From a virus, in the IMG/VR virus record IMGVR_UViG_3300035034_000344, positions 1-34,733 of that record: DNA of 34,733 nucleotides; one strand, written 5' to 3'. Numbering within the stretch: the first letter of the stretch is position 1; each line of letters starts with the position of its first letter. Positions 1 to 6,942 of the stretch are shown here, in pieces. A program made the position numbers and the translations under genes. The notes below the pieces were generated by a model that saw only the letters and a list, made by a program, of their open reading frames with translations, was not told the DNA's origin and did not search any database.

Positions 1-354
1 AAATTTAGTGCTTTTTTTATTTTTTGGTGGAGGTTGATAGATGGTTTTGCTGCTAGTATAGGTCATATATTATTCGAAACAGCTGTTGGATTAGATATGA
101 GTTGGAATGTAAATGGTGAGATAATTGAAGATATGGTTACTGCTAAAGAGGATACTATGTTTTCCGAAAAAAATATAACAGTTTCTGCTAGTATTGGTAA
201 ATTAGAATTATCTGGAGATTTAAATAAGTTTGGTCGTTTACTAAGTAGGTTATTAAATTTTGTATTTAATCAGAAATCTCACGCAATCGATTCTTTTTAT
301 TATCACATTGAAAATAAAAAATTAAATAAAACTTATTTCAAAAAAAGAAAATAA
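1..354 (+). CDS. C-terminal part of an unrecognised protein (cut by window edge)
   Basis: The frame is open from base 1 to the TAA at 352-354, so the gene probably begins before the window. A TTG at 34 is the first possible internal start, but GGAGG lies directly against it with no spacing, so it is a poor start. The visible part begins with a hydrophobic, aromatic stretch (FFIFWWRL, then a small-residue segment) that could be a membrane-associated or buried helix. A mixed, mildly acidic region follows, and the C-terminus is Lys-rich (KTYFKKRK). I do not recognise a family. Its stop is immediately followed by the stop of the convergent minus-strand gene, so the two genes abut tail to tail with no visible terminator between them. 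The position before the sheath gene makes a virion role possible, but nothing in the sequence shows it. Confidence 0.55.
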   Translation, partial: KFSAFFIFWWRLIDGFAASIGHILFETAVGLDMSWNVNGEIIEDMVTAKEDTMFSEKNITVSASIGKLELSGDLNKFGRLLSRLLNFVFNQKSHAIDSFYYHIENKKLNKTYFKKRK

Positions 355-507
355 TTAATCTTCATCATATAAATCTTTTTTTGGTGTACATGCATCTCTA
401 ATTAATTTTTCAACATACGCAAACATTTTAAGACCATTTTTTTCACAATGTTTTTTTAGTAATATATGTGATTGTGGTGTAATTTTTAAGTTTTTATCAC
501 GTTTCAT
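355..507 (-). CDS. Small ribbon-helix-helix-like putative DNA-binding protein
   Basis: Reading the minus strand gives a 50-residue ORF starting MKRDKNLKITPQSHILLKKH and ending KKDLYDED. The pattern fits ribbon-helix-helix (Arc/CopG-like) proteins: a short basic beta-strand (KNLKIT), helix 1 (PQSHILLKKHCEKNG), a Gly turn, helix 2 (MFAYVEKLIRDAC) and a short acidic tail. Such proteins dimerise and place the paired strands in the DNA major groove, often to repress their own gene. It is the only minus-strand gene in the window. Three perfect 11-bp repeats lie 16 bp upstream of its start and overlap -7-like boxes (TACTTTTA on the minus strand), as expected for an autoregulated gene. No good Shine-Dalgarno is visible, as for most genes here. 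The fold call is inferred from pattern only. Confidence 0.6.
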   Translation of the reverse strand: MKRDKNLKITPQSHILLKKHCEKNGLKMFAYVEKLIRDACTPKKDLYDED

Positions 508-522
508 GTAGGTTTTTACTAT

Positions 523-555
523 AAGTATGATAAAAGTATGATAAAAGTATGATAA
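523..555. repeat. Three perfect 11-bp tandem repeats, candidate operator
   Basis: The unit AAGTATGATAA occurs three times without a mismatch or gap (523-533, 534-544, 545-555). The last copy runs into AATACATACTT, which makes an imperfect inverted repeat (AAGTAT...ATACTT, 545-566). The period of about one helical turn puts each copy on the same face of the DNA. Read on the minus strand, each repeat junction contains TACTTTTA, similar to the -7 element (TACTTTTG) of host-type promoters elsewhere in the window. This is a plausible multimeric operator for the adjacent RHH-like protein, between it and the divergent sheath gene. Confidence 0.6.
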
Positions 556-612
556 AATACATACTTAAAAAGATATATTTTGTTTTAAGACATTACTTTT
601 GGATTATTGTTA

Positions 613-627
613 ATATTTATAATAAAG
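613..627 (+). promoter_or_regulatory. Late-promoter-like motif upstream of sheath gene
   Basis: ATATTTATAATAAAG lies 42 bp before the sheath ATG. It is one of nine related ATATTTAT...TAAA motifs found in front of virion genes in this window and is nearly identical to the one at 6917-6930. The leader that follows is very A-rich. The promoter role is inferred from recurrence and position. Confidence 0.45.
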
Positions 628-669
628 AAAACTATAAAGTAAATAACATAAAACAAAAAAAAGAAAACT

Positions 670-3513
670 ATGCCGAACAAAGTATTTGTGAGTCCAGGAG
701 TATATACTTCAGAGAAAGACTTATCGTTCATAACACGTCAAGTTGGTGTTACAACATTGGGATTAGTTGGTGAAACAACTATAGGACCAGCGTTTCAACC
801 AATATTCGTAGGTAACTACGGTGAATTCACATCTTTCTTTGGTGGTCAAAATGCCACTAAAATAAAGGATAATGGAGCACCAAAATATGAGTTACCATAT
901 ATTGCTAAATCATATTTAACACAATCTAACCAATTATTCGTAACAAGAGTATTAGGTTTTTCTGGGTTTCATGCTGGTAAAGGATGGGGTCTTACATTGG
1001 ATGCTGCTTTAGATACCTCAACAACTGGTATTACATCAACAACTAATATTAACCCATTAATTTCATATACTGCAACATCTGCAAATACAAATGTTACACT
1101 TGTTAGTACTGATGTATTAATGCAAACATTAATTGATGAAGGATTATTAACTGCATCTTTAGCTACGTTATCAACGTTAGCAACTGGTGGTACTTTATCA
1201 GTGTCTAGAACATTCACTAAATCTGGTGATGTATTTAGTGGTCTATCAACTACTTTATATGTAACAGCTACTGGTAATGATGTAAGTGGTGCCTTTATTA
1301 CTGGTACAACTTCTGGTGTATCTTTACATTGTTCTGGTTCTGGTTATTCAGACGTAGAAAATAAAGTGGTTGCTTTATTACGTTCTAGAGGTTCTGTAGA
1401 TGTATCAACACAATTACCTTCATTTGAGGTGACTGGTGCTACTGGTATTACATTTGACCCAAGTTTAACTGGTTCTATAACTGATGTTGATGGTAACTTT
1501 GGATTAACTGGTGTTTCAACAACACAAGGTAATTTTAATTACCAATTATCTTTAGATAAAACAAAACAAAATTATTTAACAAGAGCGTTAGGTAGAGGTG
1601 CACAAGATGGTAACACTGCCTTATATGTTGAGGAATTCTACAATAAAATGTTTGAATCATTGGTTGCTGCTAACAAAGTTAGAGGTATTAATCAAGTAAC
1701 TGTTGATTATAATGAGGAATACGATGATTATTTAGCACAATACCAACCAGCGGTAACACCTTATGTTGTTTCTGAATTACGTGGTACTAAAGTGTTGAAA
1801 TTGTTCAGATTTTGGACAATATCTGATGGTAATGCTGCAAATGAGCAATTCAAAATATCAATCAGAAATATTAAATTAGATACTAAAGAATTTGATGTAG
1901 TAGTTAGGTCTTACGCAGATACAGATGCACAACCAGTAGTGTTGGAGTCATTCTCTAAATGTAGTTTAAACCCAACATCAAATAATTTTATTTCTAGACG
2001 TATTGGTACTTTAGATGGTGAATATCCTTCAAAATCTTCATTCATATTAATTGAATTAGATGATACTTCTGATATTTCTGATGCTTTCCCATCTGGGTTC
2101 GTTGGAGTTCCAGTAAGAGATTATCAAGCAAATAGTAATACTACTGTTGTTGACCCTAAATTGACATATAAAACAGAATATGGTGCTTTTGAAAATAAAC
2201 GTAAATTCTATTTAGGTTTATCTGAAACTGTAGGTATTGATTCTGATTTCTTTGACTATAAAGGTATACCTTCAAGTGGTTCATTAGATTTATGGACTGG
2301 TATGACACATGGATTCCATATGGATGTTGATGCTAGTGCTGCGACTATTGATAATGTAACTATTGCATATGATACTAACGGTAATACTTATGTACCAAAT
2401 TATTCATTTGACGTTGGTGATGCTACTTTCAGAACTGAAGCTGGTGTTGTTGGTGGACCATATGAAAAAATATATGCACGTAAATTTACATTCGCACCTT
2501 ATGGTGGATTTGATGGATGGGATATTTATAGAAGTAGAAGAAGTAATTTAGATTCATTCTTAATAAATGGTGTTAATGGTTCTTCTGGTTTACTTAGTGG
2601 TGCATTCTCAAATAAAACTTTATCAAACGGTGATATAGGTATTAATTCTGATTACTACGCTTATTTAGAGGCTATTTGGACATTTAGAAACCCAGAAGCT
2701 GTAAATATTAATGTATTTGCAACACCAGGTATCGATAATGTAGATAACTCTAACTTAATTGAAGGTGCTATCGATATGATTGAACAAGATAGAGCAGATT
2801 CATTATACATAATGACTACTCCAGATACTGATGGTGGTGGTGCTATAAGAACATCTGAAGATATCGCTGATACTTTAGACGGATTATTCGATAGTAATTA
2901 CTCTTGTACTTACTGGCCATGGATTCAAGTAAATGATACTGAAAATAATGTATATATCTACATGCCACCTACACGTGACGTAGTTAGAAATATAGCATTA
3001 ACTGATAACATTTCATTCCCTTGGTTCGCAGTAGCTGGTGTACAGAGAGGTGATGTTGATGCGATTCAAGCAAGAAAGGTACTTACTTTAGAAGAGAGAG
3101 ATACTTTATATGAAGCTAGAATCAACCCAATTGCTACATTCACAACGGATGGTGTTAAGATTTGGGGTAATAAAACACTTCAAGTTAAAGATACTGCTCT
3201 TAATAGAATTAACGTTAGACGTTTACTATTACAAGCAAGAAAATTAATTTCTGCTGTTTCAATCAGATTATTATTTGAACAAAATGATTCAGTAGTAAGA
3301 AATCAATTCTTATCACTTGTAAACCCAATATTGGATAACATTAGAAGTCAAAGAGGTTTAACAGATTTCCGTGTGGTTCTTTCAAACGACCCAGAAGACT
3401 TCGATAGAAACCAATTAACTGGACAAATTTTCTTAAAGCCAACAAGAGCTTTAGAATTTATTCAATTAGAATTCGTAATCATGAATACTGGTGCATCTTT
3501 TGATAACATCTAA
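670..3513 (+). CDS. Contractile tail sheath protein (T4 gp18-like)
   Basis: This 947-residue protein forms the contractile sheath around the tail tube. The N-terminus (VFVSPGVYTSEKDLS) has the sheath hallmark of an SPGVY segment followed by a conserved T-x-G-L-V-G-E-T-x-x-G-P-A strand. The C-terminal part, with runs such as RINVRRLLLQARKLISAVS, then a residue-800s helix-rich region ending in RALEFIQLEFVIMNTGASF, matches the conserved sheath core that links neighbouring subunits. It is much longer than T4 gp18 (659 aa). Much of the extra length is a Ser/Thr/Gly-rich beta-type insert at roughly residues 110-230, probably surface-exposed. The gene is followed by its own terminator, and a tail tube gene lies one gene downstream, as in other myoviruses. 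Start: the ATG follows a long A-rich leader; a longer out-of-frame ORF across the start is not credible. Confidence 0.93.
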   Translation: MPNKVFVSPGVYTSEKDLSFITRQVGVTTLGLVGETTIGPAFQPIFVGNYGEFTSFFGGQNATKIKDNGAPKYELPYIAKSYLTQSNQLFVTRVLGFSGFHAGKGWGLTLDAALDTSTTGITSTTNINPLISYTATSANTNVTLVSTDVLMQTLIDEGLLTASLATLSTLATGGTLSVSRTFTKSGDVFSGLSTTLYVTATGNDVSGAFITGTTSGVSLHCSGSGYSDVENKVVALLRSRGSVDVSTQLPSFEVTGATGITFDPSLTGSITDVDGNFGLTGVSTTQGNFNYQLSLDKTKQNYLTRALGRGAQDGNTALYVEEFYNKMFESLVAANKVRGINQVTVDYNEEYDDYLAQYQPAVTPYVVSELRGTKVLKLFRFWTISDGNAANEQFKISIRNIKLDTKEFDVVVRSYADTDAQPVVLESFSKCSLNPTSNNFISRRIGTLDGEYPSKSSFILIELDDTSDISDAFPSGFVGVPVRDYQANSNTTVVDPKLTYKTEYGAFENKRKFYLGLSETVGIDSDFFDYKGIPSSGSLDLWTGMTHGFHMDVDASAATIDNVTIAYDTNGNTYVPNYSFDVGDATFRTEAGVVGGPYEKIYARKFTFAPYGGFDGWDIYRSRRSNLDSFLINGVNGSSGLLSGAFSNKTLSNGDIGINSDYYAYLEAIWTFRNPEAVNINVFATPGIDNVDNSNLIEGAIDMIEQDRADSLYIMTTPDTDGGGAIRTSEDIADTLDGLFDSNYSCTYWPWIQVNDTENNVYIYMPPTRDVVRNIALTDNISFPWFAVAGVQRGDVDAIQARKVLTLEERDTLYEARINPIATFTTDGVKIWGNKTLQVKDTALNRINVRRLLLQARKLISAVSIRLLFEQNDSVVRNQFLSLVNPILDNIRSQRGLTDFRVVLSNDPEDFDRNQLTGQIFLKPTRALEFIQLEFVIMNTGASFDNI

Positions 3514-3535
3514 ACGATTATAAACTTAAACAATT

Positions 3536-3563
3536 AAACCTTCGAATTTTCGAGGGTTTTTTT
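3536..3563 (+). terminator. Rho-independent terminator after sheath gene
   Basis: AACC-TCGA pairs with TCGA-GGTT around a short AT loop, with single-base bulges, and is followed by seven T residues. It lies 23 bp after the sheath stop and should isolate sheath transcription from the next gene. Confidence 0.75.
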
Positions 3564-3573
3564 GTTTTAATAG

Positions 3574-3590
3574 ATATTTATTAGTAAAAG
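3574..3590 (+). promoter_or_regulatory. Late-promoter-like motif
   Basis: ATATTTATTAGTAAAAG sits between the sheath terminator and the ATG at 3594, only 3 bp before the start codon. If it is a -10-type element the transcript would have little or no leader. It belongs to the recurrent ATATTTAT...TAAA set. Confidence 0.4.
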
Positions 3591-3593
3591 AAA

Positions 3594-3983
3594 ATGATAA
3601 AGTTAATTATAACGGAAAATCAATATAAGTCTATATTATTATTTGAGGAAAAAGAAAAAGAATTTAGTAACTCAAACGATATTTTATTAGGTTTTGCAAA
3701 AGTGATGGGATTAAAGCTGACTGGTCAAAATGAGAATATAGCAAACAATGCTGTTAAGAATAAATCTATTATGAACTCAATCAAAAATGCGTTAGAACAT
3801 CCTAAAAAAAGAGAAGAATTTATTGAGGATTTAACTAATAAAGGTATGATTGATGTATCTAATAAATTATTACATAAAACTGATAGGATAGCTGATAATT
3901 TTAATAGATATTCAAAAGAGAATAATTTAGGTTATAAATTAGATATGTTAAATGTAGCTAATAAAATGCTTAAAGATAAATAA
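3594..3983 (+). CDS. Small protein with KLIITE N-terminal signature, possible virion component
   Basis: This is a 129-residue, Lys/Asn-rich, mostly helical protein that I do not recognise. Its N-terminus MIKLIITENQYKSILLFEE closely resembles that of the 479-residue protein at 6943 (MNKKLIITEAQYSKL...LLLEG). Both have K-L-I-I-T-E, then x-Q-Y, then a Leu-rich helix ending in LxE. T4 internal head proteins and Alt carry short N-terminal capsid-targeting sequences that gp21 protease cuts after [LI]-x-E, and both ITE and LFE here fit that rule. The body is polar with no membrane segment. It lies between sheath and tube with its own upstream motif but no clear terminator. A virion or tail-assembly role is inferred from context and signature. 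Confidence 0.6.
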   Translation: MIKLIITENQYKSILLFEEKEKEFSNSNDILLGFAKVMGLKLTGQNENIANNAVKNKSIMNSIKNALEHPKKREEFIEDLTNKGMIDVSNKLLHKTDRIADNFNRYSKENNLGYKLDMLNVANKMLKDK

Positions 3984-4017
3984 ATTAATAAAAATATATA
4001 GAAAACATAAAAACTAT

Positions 4018-4036
4018 ATATTTATATATAAATAAA
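4018..4036 (+). promoter_or_regulatory. Late-promoter-like motif upstream of tail tube gene
   Basis: ATATTTAT runs directly into TATAAATA (4027-4034), which equals the T4 late promoter -10 consensus, then AAA. It lies 25 bp before the tube ATG, with an A-rich leader between. This is the best match in the window to a classical T4-type late promoter, although one such octamer is not rare in AT-rich DNA. Confidence 0.5.
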
Positions 4037-4061
4037 ACAAAGAAATTAAAACGAAAAGAAT

Positions 4062-4550
4062 ATGTCTGATTTATTAATGAAAATGCCATTACCATACGAA
4101 CCTAAGAAAAAGAATCGTTGGTTAATTACTTTCCCAGCAGATTTAGGTATCCAACAATGGTGGTTATCTTCTGCATCTAGACCTTCAATTACACAAAATG
4201 AAGTTGAGATTCCTTTCTTAAACACTTCTACATGGGTAATAGGTAGATTTACTTGGGAAGCTATTGATGTAACGTTTAGAGACCCAATTGGACCATCTGC
4301 TGCACAAGCAATTATGGAGTGGGTTCGTTTACATTCAGAATCAATTACGGGTCGTCAAGGTTATGCTGCTGGTTATAAACGTCCAGTTGAATTAGAAATG
4401 CTTGACCCTACTGGAGTTGTTATTGAGAAATGGTTACTAGATGGTACAATGTTAACAAATGTTGGATTCGGTGACTTATCTATGGATGATGATGGTATCG
4501 CTGAAATCACAGCTACTATGAGATTCGATAGAGCTATATTATTATTCTAA
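4062..4550 (+). CDS. Tail tube protein (T4 gp19-like)
   Basis: At 162 residues this matches the length of T4 gp19 (163 aa), the subunit that stacks as hexameric rings to form the inner tail tube. The sequence is beta-rich with the tube-family layout: an N-terminal arm (PLPYEPKKKNRWLITFP), then alternating strands including SASRPSI and EVEIPFLNTSTWVIG, a conserved strand with an aromatic (GRFTWEAIDVTFRDP), an amphipathic helix (SAAQAIMEWVRLHS) and a C-terminal strand pair (EITATMRFDRAIL). It lies two genes after the sheath gene with its own motif and terminator, as expected for a gene expressed at very high late levels. The ATG follows an A-rich, SD-less leader. Confidence 0.93.
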   Translation: MSDLLMKMPLPYEPKKKNRWLITFPADLGIQQWWLSSASRPSITQNEVEIPFLNTSTWVIGRFTWEAIDVTFRDPIGPSAAQAIMEWVRLHSESITGRQGYAAGYKRPVELEMLDPTGVVIEKWLLDGTMLTNVGFGDLSMDDDGIAEITATMRFDRAILLF

Positions 4551-4566
4551 AAAAAAAACAATAAAA

Positions 4567-4593
4567 AAAACCACTCTTTAGGGTGGTTTTTTT
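4567..4593 (+). terminator. Rho-independent terminator after tail tube gene
   Basis: CCACTC pairs with GGGTGG (one T-G wobble) around a TTTA loop, extended by A/T pairs and followed by seven T residues. It ends the tail tube transcript. Confidence 0.8.
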
Positions 4594-4604
4594 ATTTAAT
4601 AAAG

Positions 4605-4619
4605 ATATTTATAAATAAA
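4605..4619 (+). promoter_or_regulatory. Late-promoter-like motif
   Basis: ATATTTATAAATAAA, which contains TATAAATA, starts 12 bp after the terminator and ends 6 bp before the ATG at 4626. It belongs to the recurrent set. Confidence 0.45.
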
Positions 4620-4625
4620 AATAAA

Positions 4626-5207
4626 ATGAGAAGATTTGATAAAAAAAAGAATTTAGCTAAAGTTAATTTATTAACGGAGCAAAGATATCTTCAATCTAAA
4701 GGTTTGGTTACTGAAAATCTAACAACTGAAGATGGTTTAGTAGCACAGATAAATGATGCTTTTAAAAAAATAGAAAACGGTACACCAAATAATGAAACTG
4801 GTATTGGAGCATTATTAACAAATTTAAAAGATGTTAACCCAGAAAAACATTCATCTATGATTGAAAAATATAGGGAGGTTGCAAGTTTAAATGAAGATTA
4901 TAAATTTACTGATTTAAAATATATAACATTTGTTTGTGATGGTGTAGCGTATGGTGTTGGTGAATTAAAAAATAAAGAAGAATCTTCAAATGGTGTTACA
5001 TATACTTTTGGTTTGGATAAGTATAATGGTAATGATAAGGTTGCTGTTGGTGGTCAAATTATTTATCAATTAGATAAAGAAAACCCACAAGAATCTAAGT
5101 TGTTCATTAATTCAAATTATCATGGATTAAAAGATATTAAAACGAAGGTTGAAGATGGTGAGGAAGTATTTAACAAAATGACTGAATATATTCAACATAA
5201 TCCTTAA
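4626..5207 (+). CDS. Unrecognised protein with LLTE signature, possible virion component
   Basis: This is a 193-residue hydrophilic protein of no family I recognise. After a strongly basic start (MRRFDKKKNLAK) it has VNLLTEQRYLQSKGLVTEN, a variant of the [IL]-[IL]-T-E-x-x-Y-x-x-L signature seen at the start of the 3594 and 6943 products. The middle (about residues 25-80) is polar and helical. The C-terminal half is beta-rich with alternating Tyr/Gly/Asn (YITFVCDGVAYGVGELK, VAVGGQIIYQL), suggesting a small compact domain. It forms its own transcription unit, with a motif upstream and a terminator downstream, between the tail tube gene and the chaperone-like gene. A minor virion protein or tail-assembly factor is a reasonable inference, but the function is unknown. 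Confidence 0.6.
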   Translation: MRRFDKKKNLAKVNLLTEQRYLQSKGLVTENLTTEDGLVAQINDAFKKIENGTPNNETGIGALLTNLKDVNPEKHSSMIEKYREVASLNEDYKFTDLKYITFVCDGVAYGVGELKNKEESSNGVTYTFGLDKYNGNDKVAVGGQIIYQLDKENPQESKLFINSNYHGLKDIKTKVEDGEEVFNKMTEYIQHNP

Positions 5208-5226
5208 TATAATATATTATAAATAA

Positions 5227-5254
5227 AAAACTACTTTAACGAGTGGTTTTTTTT
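5227..5254 (+). terminator. Rho-independent terminator
   Basis: AACTACT pairs with AGTGGTT (one wobble) around TTAACG and is followed by eight T residues. It lies 20 bp after the stop of the 193-residue protein gene. Confidence 0.75.
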
Positions 5255-5290
5255 ATTTATAATAACATTTACAAAAAAACTTTTATTTAT

Positions 5291-5305
5291 ATATTTATTT
5301 ATAAA
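5291..5305 (+). promoter_or_regulatory. Late-promoter-like motif
   Basis: ATATTTATTTATAAA, in an almost pure A/T stretch, ends 28 bp before the ATG at 5334. It belongs to the recurrent set. Confidence 0.4.
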
Positions 5306-5333
5306 TGTTATAATTATTTAAAATAAGTTTTAT

Positions 5334-6617
5334 ATGAGTGAAAAACCAAAAGTATTCCCTACTAATGTAAATGTAGGTTCGAATGAAGTTAATTTAACGG
5401 AGCAACAAAAAATAGATGCATTCAATGCTGAAAAAAAAGCTGCTACGAAAGAAATATATGTTAGTGCATCAACACCAGAGGATACACCACAAGAACATAT
5501 GACGGCTGTTGAGCAAATGCAAAAGAGGACGGCAGAACAAATATTAACTCGTGACACTAAAGGTGTTGTTAAACATCCAGAATTAGCTGAAAAAGGTGCT
5601 TCAAAAGTCTTTAAACAACCTTCAGCTGAGATAATTGAGGAGCAAATGAGATTACGTGATGAACAATTACGTAAAAATAAAGAGGATACAAGAAGATATC
5701 ATGAGCAAAGTGAGGCATCAATGTCTCAATTAAATAACCCAGTTAAAAATATTTATGAAATGGATAATACTAATCAAGTACCAGTTACACCACCACCAGT
5801 TACACCACCAGTTAATAATGGTGATAATCATGGTAAGAGTCCTTCTAATGTAAACCCATACATATTGGAGATAAGTCAACCAAACTATAATGCACCGTTT
5901 GACGTTATTCCATTACCTTCTGAAGGTAAAGTGTACAGAAATAGAAAAGCTAACATTAGAGTTGCTTATATGACCACTGCTGATGAAAATATACTTACTT
6001 CCCCAAATTTATTAGAGAGTGGTGAGTTTTTAGAGATTCTTATTAATCGAAAAATTTTGGAACCAGAGTTAAGATATAAAGATTTAACGATTGGTGATAG
6101 AAATGCTATAATGATTTGGTTGAGAGCTACTGGTTATGGAGAGATGTATCCTATAACTCTTTTAGATGAGTTGGATGAACCTTTTGAGACAGAGGTTAAT
6201 CTTAATGATTTAAAAACAAAAAATTTAGGAGTTGAACCAGATGAAAATGGATATTTTGATTTTTTATTACCTATTACTAAAAACCAAATTAAATTTAAAT
6301 TATTAACATGTGGTGATGTTGATACTATAGAATACATGGTTGATAATGATACGGCAAAAGATAAAATAGTTAATAACTCAACAACATATAGATTAGAAGC
6401 TATGGTTGTTGAAGTTAATGGTGATAAAAATAGAAGTAATATTAGGGAATTCGTTAATTCGATGAGAATTGGTGATGCTAAAGCATTCAACACTTATTAT
6501 ACTGAGGTTGAAAGTGGTATTGATTTAAATATCAATATTGGGACTCCAGGGGGAGGGTCCATTAGTACATTTCTTCCACTTAACTTCAACTTTTTTTGGC
6601 CTAACTATAGAGTATAA
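5334..6617 (+). CDS. T4 gp26-like baseplate hub / tail assembly chaperone-type protein
   Basis: This 427-residue protein has a long low-complexity, charged N-terminal half (residues 1-180; Glu/Lys/Gln-rich helices, then a Pro-rich VTPPPVTPP linker). A conserved domain follows, resembling the T4_baseplate (gp26) family: IPLPSEGKVY, then an R/K-rich strand with YMTTADENILTSPNLLESG, the LINRKI segment, DLTIGDRNAIMIWLRATGYG, and a second strand set with LPITKNQIKFKLLTCGDVD. It ends in ...TPGGGSISTFLPLNFNFFWP, a C-terminus I associate with this family. Placed between tail tube and tape measure, it occupies the slot of the tail assembly chaperone. A second ORF in the +1 frame overlaps its last 89 bases and continues 259 bases further, so a frameshifted longer product is possible. 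The N-terminal half is longer than in T4 gp26. Confidence 0.75.
   Translation: MSEKPKVFPTNVNVGSNEVNLTEQQKIDAFNAEKKAATKEIYVSASTPEDTPQEHMTAVEQMQKRTAEQILTRDTKGVVKHPELAEKGASKVFKQPSAEIIEEQMRLRDEQLRKNKEDTRRYHEQSEASMSQLNNPVKNIYEMDNTNQVPVTPPPVTPPVNNGDNHGKSPSNVNPYILEISQPNYNAPFDVIPLPSEGKVYRNRKANIRVAYMTTADENILTSPNLLESGEFLEILINRKILEPELRYKDLTIGDRNAIMIWLRATGYGEMYPITLLDELDEPFETEVNLNDLKTKNLGVEPDENGYFDFLLPITKNQIKFKLLTCGDVDTIEYMVDNDTAKDKIVNNSTTYRLEAMVVEVNGDKNRSNIREFVNSMRIGDAKAFNTYYTEVESGIDLNINIGTPGGGSISTFLPLNFNFFWPNYRV
6541..6560 (+). other. GC-rich hairpin with G5 run inside the chaperone-like gene
   Basis: In strongly AT-rich DNA this 20-bp stretch is mostly G/C. GGACTC can pair with GGGTCC (one T-G wobble), leaving a loop with five consecutive G residues (6549-6553). 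It lies inside the 89-base window where the zero frame and +1 frame are both open, so it could act as a slippery site or a pausing structure. It also encodes the TPGGGS segment, so protein-level selection may be the whole explanation. Confidence 0.4.
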
Positions 6618-6642
6618 AGTTCCTTTACTTGAGGAAATTTAT

Positions 6643-6876
6643 ATGTGTACTCAGTACTTAAAAGGATTCACATATAATGATGTTCTTAGTATGCCTACTT
6701 ATGAAAGAAGATTCTTTATAGGTATGTTAACTAAGGAGGCTGGTGAGAGAGAAGAGCAAATAGAAAAAGATAAAGAGCAAACAAAAACTAATGGTTCTAA
6801 AGGAAATAGAACAACAACTGTTAGTGGTGATGCACTTAAATCTAGAATTAATAAAGGTGACTTACCGTTATCATAA
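6643..6876 (+). CDS. Tail chaperone C-terminal-type ORF, separate gene or frameshift extension
   Basis: The +1 frame relative to the upstream gene is open from 6529 to the TAA at 6874-6876. From the first ATG (6643), which has GAGGA 7 bp upstream, it encodes 77 residues: MCTQYLKGFTYNDVLSMPTY, then ERRFFIGMLTKEAGEREEQ, then a charged Lys/Glu/Gln tail. The Y-x-x-x-x-x-x-D-V-x-x-M-P-x-Y-E-R-R-F-F pattern is typical of short proteins next to tail chaperones in T4-like phages. Reading starts further upstream (TTG 6538) only if the ribosome shifts frame. Two routes exist: independent translation from 6643, or a +1 (or -2) shift at GGGGG (6549-6553), TTTTTTT (6591-6597) or the GTA-TAA stop. The position just ahead of the tape measure unit matches the lambda gpG/gpGT arrangement. 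The ORF is real; its mode of expression is undecided. Confidence 0.65.
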   Translation: MCTQYLKGFTYNDVLSMPTYERRFFIGMLTKEAGEREEQIEKDKEQTKTNGSKGNRTTTVSGDALKSRINKGDLPLS

Positions 6877-6878
6877 CA

Positions 6879-6908
6879 AAATACCTACTTTATTGTGGGT
6901 ATTTTTGT
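6879..6908 (+). terminator. Rho-independent terminator
   Basis: ATACCTAC pairs with GTGGGTAT (one wobble) around TTTATT and is followed by a T run. It starts 4 bp after the stop of the +1-frame ORF, so both ORFs share one transcript end. Confidence 0.75.
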
Positions 6909-6916
6909 TTTGTTCG

Positions 6917-6930
6917 ATATTTATAATAAA
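6917..6930 (+). promoter_or_regulatory. Late-promoter-like motif
   Basis: ATATTTATAATAAA, identical in its 14 bases to the sheath motif at 613-626, ends 12 bp before the ATG at 6943. It is the likely promoter for the 479-residue protein and the tape measure gene, which has no motif of its own. Confidence 0.5.
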
Positions 6931-6942
6931 CATTTTTGATAG

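Noticed and set aside
523-555. CRISPR array or replication iterons
   Set aside because: Units are 11 bp with no spacers between them, which rules out CRISPR. Three copies with no initiator gene nearby give weak support for an origin; an operator is simpler.
549-773. 74-codon + strand ORF across the sheath start
   Set aside because: It overlaps the sheath gene by about 100 bp in another frame, its first part covers the operator-like repeats and late motif, and the protein has no recognisable features.
6591-6597. Classical -1 slippery heptamer (seven T) for the tail chaperone
   Set aside because: A -1 shift would enter the wrong frame; the downstream ORF needs +1 or -2. The T run is kept only as a candidate for those.
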